The notes under the pieces were generated by a model. That model saw only the letters and a program-made list of their open reading frames with translations, had not been told where the DNA came from and did no database searches. Below are positions 58,132-64,000 of a stretch of DNA of 64,000 nt, in pieces. The DNA is taken from the NCBI GenBank assembly GCA_964036155.1, contig OZ038423.1, positions 21,529,249 to 21,593,248 of the forward strand. The letters are read 5' to 3'. The stretch is from Diploscapter coronatus (Eukaryota > Nematoda > Chromadorea > Rhabditida > Rhabditidae). Within the stretch, counting starts at the first letter, position 1, and each line of letters opens with the position of its first letter. A program made the position numbers and the translations under genes.

Positions 58132-58648
58132 TTGAAACGTGGATTTTCTGGAATTTAATAGGAACTTGAAGAATTTCAGAAAAATATGAAAAAATAAACG
58201 GATTTTGGTAAACGATCGAGATTTAATGCTTCGCGTTTACAATCCGACTTACGCGATAAGCATCTAGCGGCGAGACACAACACATCGTTGGATTATCGAA
58301 TGAAGGAACAGGGCTAATTCAATCAAATCTTCATTTCTCCTCATTTGTACGTGCACAAATCGATAAACGGATGAACGAATACAAATAGATTTAAGAGTCT
58401 ATCGTGGACTTTCTAAATGAAAAACTAGTTATATCTTGATTGTTTTTAGAAAGTCGTTTAGTCCACTGCAAATCACTAGGACCAACCAAAAACACCCATT
58501 GATTGAGAGATTTGACACCGAAAACTTATTATCCTTTCAAAAATCAAGTTTTAAACAGAAAAGAGATGAATTTCATCAAATGGAAAACTACTCGGAAGAA
58601 ATTCTAAAAAGTGATCAAAAGTGACGAGTCCCCCATCTCGAGGCAGCT

Positions 58649-60041
58649 CTATCTGTGCTCCTGTTCGCCCTCCTTCTGTGGCTCGTTCTTGTACGTCGCA
58701 CCGAACAAAGTCACTCCAGCCACCATCGCTGTTACCTAGAATCGTTTTTGATAAAGAAAATTTAATCTTTAGCCGGTTAGTTAAAATCAGCATCGAATAA
58801 AATTTCAAAATGTTCAAAAAAAGAACTTTTAATCTGATTCTCACACAAAACCAGCATTAAAGAAAATGCAAGTTTGCTTTTGATTGAAAATTTTCGAATT
58901 GAAAATATTTTGAAAATTCTAGTCTACCGTGAAGAACTGTGCCATAATACGGTACTGCATCATCTTCTGGGTGCCCATTTTGTCTCCGTAGAAGGAATTG
59001 CGGAGCATGCCGAGCAGAGCCGCCACTGTCAGACCCATCCCCGCGATCACGAACGGATTGCCTGAAATGTCGATATTGTTCATAAATTTTGATGCCTCTA
59101 TTGAATGCAATACAAAATGCACTCAGCATGATATCAAAATATGAATGAAATATTGTCCGGAAAAATTGCCACTCTCTTTCTATTCCTTTTCAAGTGAATT
59201 ACTCTCGTCTTTTGGCGATTTTTAAAACCATCTTTGATACCTTCCAAAAATGTACCTTCTCAAAGACGGGAATTTTAAAAACTCACTTCTTGCATTACTG
59301 AAAATTCCCGTGGGCGTAGATCCTCCAGTCTGTTTGTTCGAGTGATAGGCAATGTCCGAGGGAATTTGTGGGATTCCCGTGTAGTGACCAGGCTTCATTC
59401 CAGGACCGACTTTCGTGCTCGGGTGCGCGCTCGATGAACTCGACGGGGCCGTCTCAAATTATCGATTATACTTTGAAAATAGAATATGTGATTTTTTCAA
59501 TTTTCATTCCAACATAAATAAGTAAACATTTCAAAATAATAGACTCAAGTCGACAGTATTCAAGAAGAATTTCTATATCAAAATTCTCGAAATATTTTTA
59601 GTGTATTTATTCGTGATTTTGATTCTGAATCAAAACAACAATACTTTCTTATTTATTCGAAGGAGTACACGGCAACTCCTCGCTGACAGTACTCATTCCT
59701 GTACACTCTGACTTCTTTGCTTTTCATCATAGTACAAGGCGAGAACGGGCAAGAATAAAAATGAAGGAATTAAAAAGAAAATAAGGAAAATCGACACGCT
59801 ATCGCGACAGTGAATATGCCGAATTTTGCCTCCCCTGTTTGCGTGCATCTTGTAAACGCAATAGTTGGGGGCGCGAAGCGACAGAAGCGATGATGCGAGA
59901 TGCGAACATCTCTGCGTTTCTGCACTCGCAACATTACACTCCAATTATCTCACTGTTAGCGAGGAATTGCCGTGAGTAACTCACCGATGAAGCATCGTGG
60001 ATCCCTGCCGTCGTCATGAACGCTCTCCGGAAGAAGCCCAT
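58649..60041 (-). CDS. HIG1-domain mitochondrial inner-membrane protein (HIGD1/2-like)
   Basis: Four exons (60041-59985, 59452-59287, 59061-58928, 58735-58649) give 147 residues. After a basic N-terminus (MGFFRRAFMTTAG) and a polar linker, the HIG1 domain starts NPFVIAGMGLTVAALLGMLR. A loop SFYGDKMGTQKMMQYRIMAQ precedes a second helix TAMVAGVTLFGATY and a charged tail. Two helices joined by a loop rich in K, Q and R is the family pattern. HIG1 proteins assist respiratory complexes III/IV. The 5' end follows TTTTGCAG by 30 bases. Confidence 0.9.
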
Positions 60042-61665
60042 TTCACTTGGATTTTGAAATATCTCGATTTTCTGCAAAACGGGCAATCGATTCTTGCAGT
60101 GCACGATCAAAATAACGCGAATGAACTGGCAAAATACTCGATGGGGAGACTTGAAAAACAACGCGAAAAGAAAGAAAAAATCGCGAAATATAGTTGAAGG
60201 CTACATGATCTGTGTTAAAAGGATGGAATAATAGAGTTAAAAATTCAGAATAAAAAATAATCGAAAGAAAATGTAAAAAGTGGGAACATTTCGAAAATCG
60301 ATAGATGTTCAATAGCGGACAAACGAGAAATCAAAACTGGCACCAAAGTCCAAATAGACCAAATGCTCAAAACGTCAAAAGCCTCGAAGATTTGGAAGTT
60401 CTAGCAGAGTTTAGGCTTACAAACGTGTAAGAGGGGATATTTATACGACCTCGTGGATGAAGCAGGGAATTGCATCATTGAAAAAGTGCAGTCCACTAAA
60501 AAGGAACAAAGTCATGTTGCTTTTCGGGCGGCACGTCCAATGCAAAGCACAGAGAACGAGTGAAGTGGGAGAGAAAGCGGGAAATGAAGAGGGAGAAAGA
60601 CGCAGAGTGGTAGAGAGAAAGAGAAGAGAAAGAGAAATGATGACATTTACACTGCACAGAAGAGTGAACCGAAAGATAGAAGATGGGCGTTCATTGCTCG
60701 AACTATATTGCAAATGATTGAATATACATTAGGTAAGAGTTTTAGGTAAGACTCGAGAAGAAGAGTTCTTACGAAGGGTGCTTTAGATACTGGATGCTGA
60801 AAATGAGATATTTTTGTTTTTAAGGAGATAAAAATGAAATGAATGAAAAAGAAAATCGAAGAAAAGATCCAAATGATGATGAAATCGGCGCATGATGATC
60901 AATGATTTTCAGAGATTCTCATTTTCGGACACTTGTTCTATTTTCGTCTCATCTTTCTCGCTATCATTCTCATATCATACCTACTTCTGTTCTTTCCTTA
61001 CCTTTTCCCTTGTCTTTCGTACTTTGACCCGCATTTCTTATCACCAATCGCAATGTGATTCTCTTTGCTATCCAATTTCCATTCGCATTCCATTTTTGCA
61101 TGTTTCGATGCTTCACTTCAATCGCGTCCGCTTGACGCCAGTCCAGTCCACTTGACTTTGACTCCAATGTTGCTTTAGATTAATTGAAATCAGATTTTCG
61201 GAAGTTTATCTATAATTTCTCTGAAGATCTTTAGTCACACAGCAATTTAATTTGTCGCGACAAATATAAAACCTCGATCTAACCGAGATCTTTTCCATCT
61301 ACTCTTTAATTATCATTCTCTAGTTTTTCGATTTTTAATTCCATTTTAGATGCTCCTCTAAGTATTTCCTCTTGTCAAAATTGGTTTGCAAGATTTGACA
61401 CCTTCTTGAGCCTTTAAATCCTTCAGTTTATATTAGGCTGTGTAGGTAGAAATAGATCTGGCAAAGTGTTTAATTCGTGGAGTAAACTGTCAACGATATT
61501 CCTTCTATTGAGTTGCATAGTGTGACTGAAGTTAGATGAATTATATGTGTTATTCCGTATTTCTTCAAAACTTCATACAAGCATGAAATTTATCTTTGGT
61601 ACACTTTGAATTCGTAAAATTACTTTGATTTTTTTAATAAATGTTTTTAGGTTATTTACTTTCCT
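60042..61665. other. divergent intergenic region, HIG1-domain gene to dioxygenase gene
   Basis: About 1.6 kb shared upstream DNA. A purine-rich block (about 60540-60690, many GAGA and GGAGA runs) opens a low-complexity frame that I do not believe is coding. A T/C-rich block follows at 60900-61140. No RNA gene or repeat is recognised. Confidence 0.4.
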
Positions 61666-64000
61666 ATGTTGCCGTCACGATTCTTCCGGAGGCTTATTTC
61701 CGAGCAACGTCGATTTAAATCGAGTATTCTGAACTGGCAACTAAAATCCATCGTCAACACTAATGATACTCTCGAATTGACGGTCAAGGATGGTGAGAAT
61801 TTTCGTCTTATCATCGTATTTTATAATTCGAATTACTAAAGATCAACATTCGGCCATTTTTAGAGATAGAAATTGATAAAATTCTCGTCTTCAAAAGTTT
61901 TTACTCTTGCTAGTTGATAAGATAGGCGCCAATGTAGAAACTACAAGGCATTCAAAATTCATTAAAAATAAACATAACTTTTCATTCGATTTTTTCCACA
62001 TAGCAATGTGATCACGATTCCAGAAAAATCATCATCTTCCCGCAGCTTATTGGTTCCATTCGCGTGGTTGCGCGATCACTGCAATACGCACAACTATCAC
62101 GCAGCCACGAATCAGAGGAAGAACAGCATGCTGAATATTTCTATCGAAGCACAAATCGGTAAAAATTCGAACAATTACGACTTCGCCAAAAATTTCCCCT
62201 GAACACCGTCCAAATTTTCCAAATAGCCCATCTTCAAATTGACTGAACTTTCCAATATATGTCGTATAAAAACGAGTAACCATAAAATAATTGGAAATAG
62301 AATTTTATATCTTTCTCGGAAATAATAATTGTTTTATGATACCATAAAAATATGATGTAGATCACTCTTCGTGATAAGAGATAAAACTATGCTCATTGAA
62401 TAAGCGATTGGAATTGGACTTTGGATTTCAGAAAACGCTTCGACTTCCTCTCCGCAGGATGATGTTCTATCAATTCGCTGGAAAGATGGAAAAGTTTCCA
62501 AATTTTCAGCCGACGATATTCTATCGAATTCTTTAAATCGAAATGCACAATCTTCAATTGGTCGAAGGAACAGTTTGGTTGAACCTTGGGATAATTCAAC
62601 CTTGAAGGAGATACCTCAAATGCGACAGTAAGATTTTTTCATGCTTTTCGAGAAATATATCAATTTGAAGGTCAAGCGTATCCCTGAATGCATTCTGCCT
62701 GAATTTTCTCCGGTATGGATTAGTTATCGTTAATGAAGTAGAAGCTACTGCTCAGGTAGGAATTTTCTCTCATCATTTATTGAAATATTGGGCTGGTCCA
62801 CAAGCTCATAGCGCACCTAATAACTTCTTTGCATTTAACGAACCCAAATGGGGTTTTCGGTTTTAAGACCTCTAGCGTATGGGTTTTTACATAATATATC
62901 TCAAAACTCCGTGGCTTCATTGAGTACGTATAAAACGACATGATTTCACATAATGATCCTTTCTCCTTACATGAAAATGAAAATTTTTAAAGGTGATCGA
63001 ACAATGTTACATCTGGTATCAATCGACTCGTCATTGAATTCTAAACAACTTTTGTGAAGCAACCATGCAAAAATTGCACTTCTTACAATTCTGCAATCGA
63101 TTTCCAAATTTAATATTATCGTAGAGTACTTATATGCAATGCTTCAATATGATATAGCATTTGACAGTAAACTTTTTTAATGTAAAAAGAAATTAATCCC
63201 TTATTATGATCCCCAAAAGCAAGATTTGTTTTTCATGGCGTTTACGCGTAATATGTGAAAGGACGGGATTGAAAGGTATATATTTTAAAAGTCAATACGA
63301 ATGACAAAAACCCCATTTAGATTCGCTACATACAAAGAAAGTTAGTAGGCCCGCTACGAACTTATGAGCCAACCCTCAATAGATTCAATTTTTTTAGAAA
63401 ACTGAAGAACTCTGCAAGAGCATCCTGGCCATTCAAGACACTTTCTTCGGCGAATTCTGGGTGTTCAGCAATGAATCGAAGGATAATGAAGTCAGGCTTT
63501 GGAAAACTTTAATCCTTGTCAAAGGTTATGCATTTTAGGAGGAGGAATACCATGAAGACACTGCATATGGAAATGAAGAGATTGGCCCTCATGTGGATGG
63601 AACTTATTTCCAGAACGGATTAGGAATTCAGGTACTTATTCCAAATAGCTCTAATAGAAATTCGTATTTTTAGGTATTCCATTGCTTGCATCCTGCGAAT
63701 AGAGGTGGTGAAACTGTACTGATCGATGGCTATAAAGGTGCTGAGATTTTGAAAGAACAATATCCAGATGATTACGACATTCTTACCAAATATAAGGTAC
63801 TGTAAACTAAAAAAAAGTTTCACAATAAAGTAATCTGGATTTTAAAAAAATCACTATTATTCAAATCGTTTAGAAAGTAAATATCTCATTCGAGTTTTTT
63901 CCCAACCATATTGCATTTTTCAAATTGTGAAGTCGTTAAAGTTCCAAATTGTCAAGTCGCATAGTCTTTTATTTTTAGATAGACCACCAATACATCGAGA
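61666..64000 (+). CDS. TMLHE: trimethyllysine dioxygenase (TMLHE-like), 3' end outside window
   Basis: Exons 61666-61792, 62024-62158, 62432-62627, 62671-62755, 63398-63490, 63539-63631, 63674-63796 and 63979 onward, all in phase. The N-terminus MLPSRFFRRLISEQRRFKSS looks like a mitochondrial presequence. A GBBH-like N-terminal domain (VPFAWLRDHC, then LSIRWKDGKVSKFSADDI) is followed by the TauD-type fold with NFLRYGLVIVNEV. The Fe(II) ligands are the His and Asp of PHVDGTYFQ, then GIQVFHCLHPANRGGETVLI. KYKIDHQYIE at the window edge favours trimethyllysine dioxygenase over butyrobetaine dioxygenase, because TMLHE has a similar HxYIE there. It catalyses the first step of carnitine synthesis. 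The distal His and Arg lie outside. Confidence 0.88.
62788..63379 (+). mobile_element. mariner-like non-autonomous element
   Basis: About 68-bp terminal inverted repeats: the left arm begins TTGGGCTGGTCCACAAGCTC, the right arm is the complement of TTGAGGGTTGGCTCATAAGT. They share AGCG, TTCTTTG and the ending AAATGGGGTTTT, and TA flanks both sides (62786-62787, 63380-63381). The terminal TTGGCTxATAAGTTCGTAGCG style is that of mariner elements. The 450-bp interior has no transposase frame. It occupies the fourth intron of the dioxygenase gene. Confidence 0.75.

Noticed and set aside
60457..60717. 86-codon basic frame
   Set aside because: Same purine-rich composition as above; no supporting exon structure.

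Overview
The window looks like nuclear DNA of a chromadorean nematode. It is AT-rich, with mostly 40-60 nt introns ending in TTTCAG/TTTTAG, and several genes have a bare 3' splice acceptor a few bases before the start codon, the usual mark of spliced-leader trans-splicing. It also carries nematode families: cuticle collagens, a DB-module protein, a DUF1647 membrane protein and DUF1248-type acetyltransferases. All gene models here were spliced by hand and checked for reading frame; no database search was run.

Left part (1-22 kb): the 3' end of an unknown plus-strand gene; a large minus-strand nucleoporin gene (NUP205/NPP-3, 1004-15307) whose introns hold two plus-strand acetyltransferase genes, an orphan collagen tail and several small inverted-repeat elements; a third acetyltransferase paralogue; a Pro-rich gene fragment; a DB-module gene; and a DUF1647 type II membrane protein gene. 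From 22.1 to 26.6 kb I see no gene, only strand-asymmetric pyrimidine-rich DNA. A small secreted Cys-rich protein (26.6-28.2 kb) and a cuticle collagen made of many microexons (29.5-32.5 kb) follow.

Centre (32730-44401): a complete, very young BEL/Pao LTR retroelement of 11.7 kb. Its LTRs differ by a single T in a homopolymer, and it is flanked by the 5-bp duplication GTGCT. One uninterrupted 2,947-codon ORF runs gag-protease-RT-RNase H-integrase-envelope. The envelope part has a bunyavirus-like Gn-Gc layout. Downstream lie two further genes: a plus-strand zinc-knuckle ORF that looks like a copy of the gag nucleocapsid array, and an antisense two-exon gene with a clean 46-nt intron that encodes a 145-residue type I membrane glycoprotein candidate. 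I regard the antisense gene plus the knuckle gene as the most novel thing in the window.

Right part (44.4-64 kb): a CoA-pyrophosphatase-type Nudix gene (minus), a Hook-family gene with a C-terminal membrane anchor (zyg-12-like, minus), a trypsin-like secreted protease (plus), an LRRC57 orthologue (minus), a HIG1-domain mitochondrial protein (minus) and the 5' three quarters of a trimethyllysine dioxygenase gene (plus), whose intron holds a mariner-like non-autonomous element. The host genes are housekeeping or nematode-structural; they do not form one pathway.
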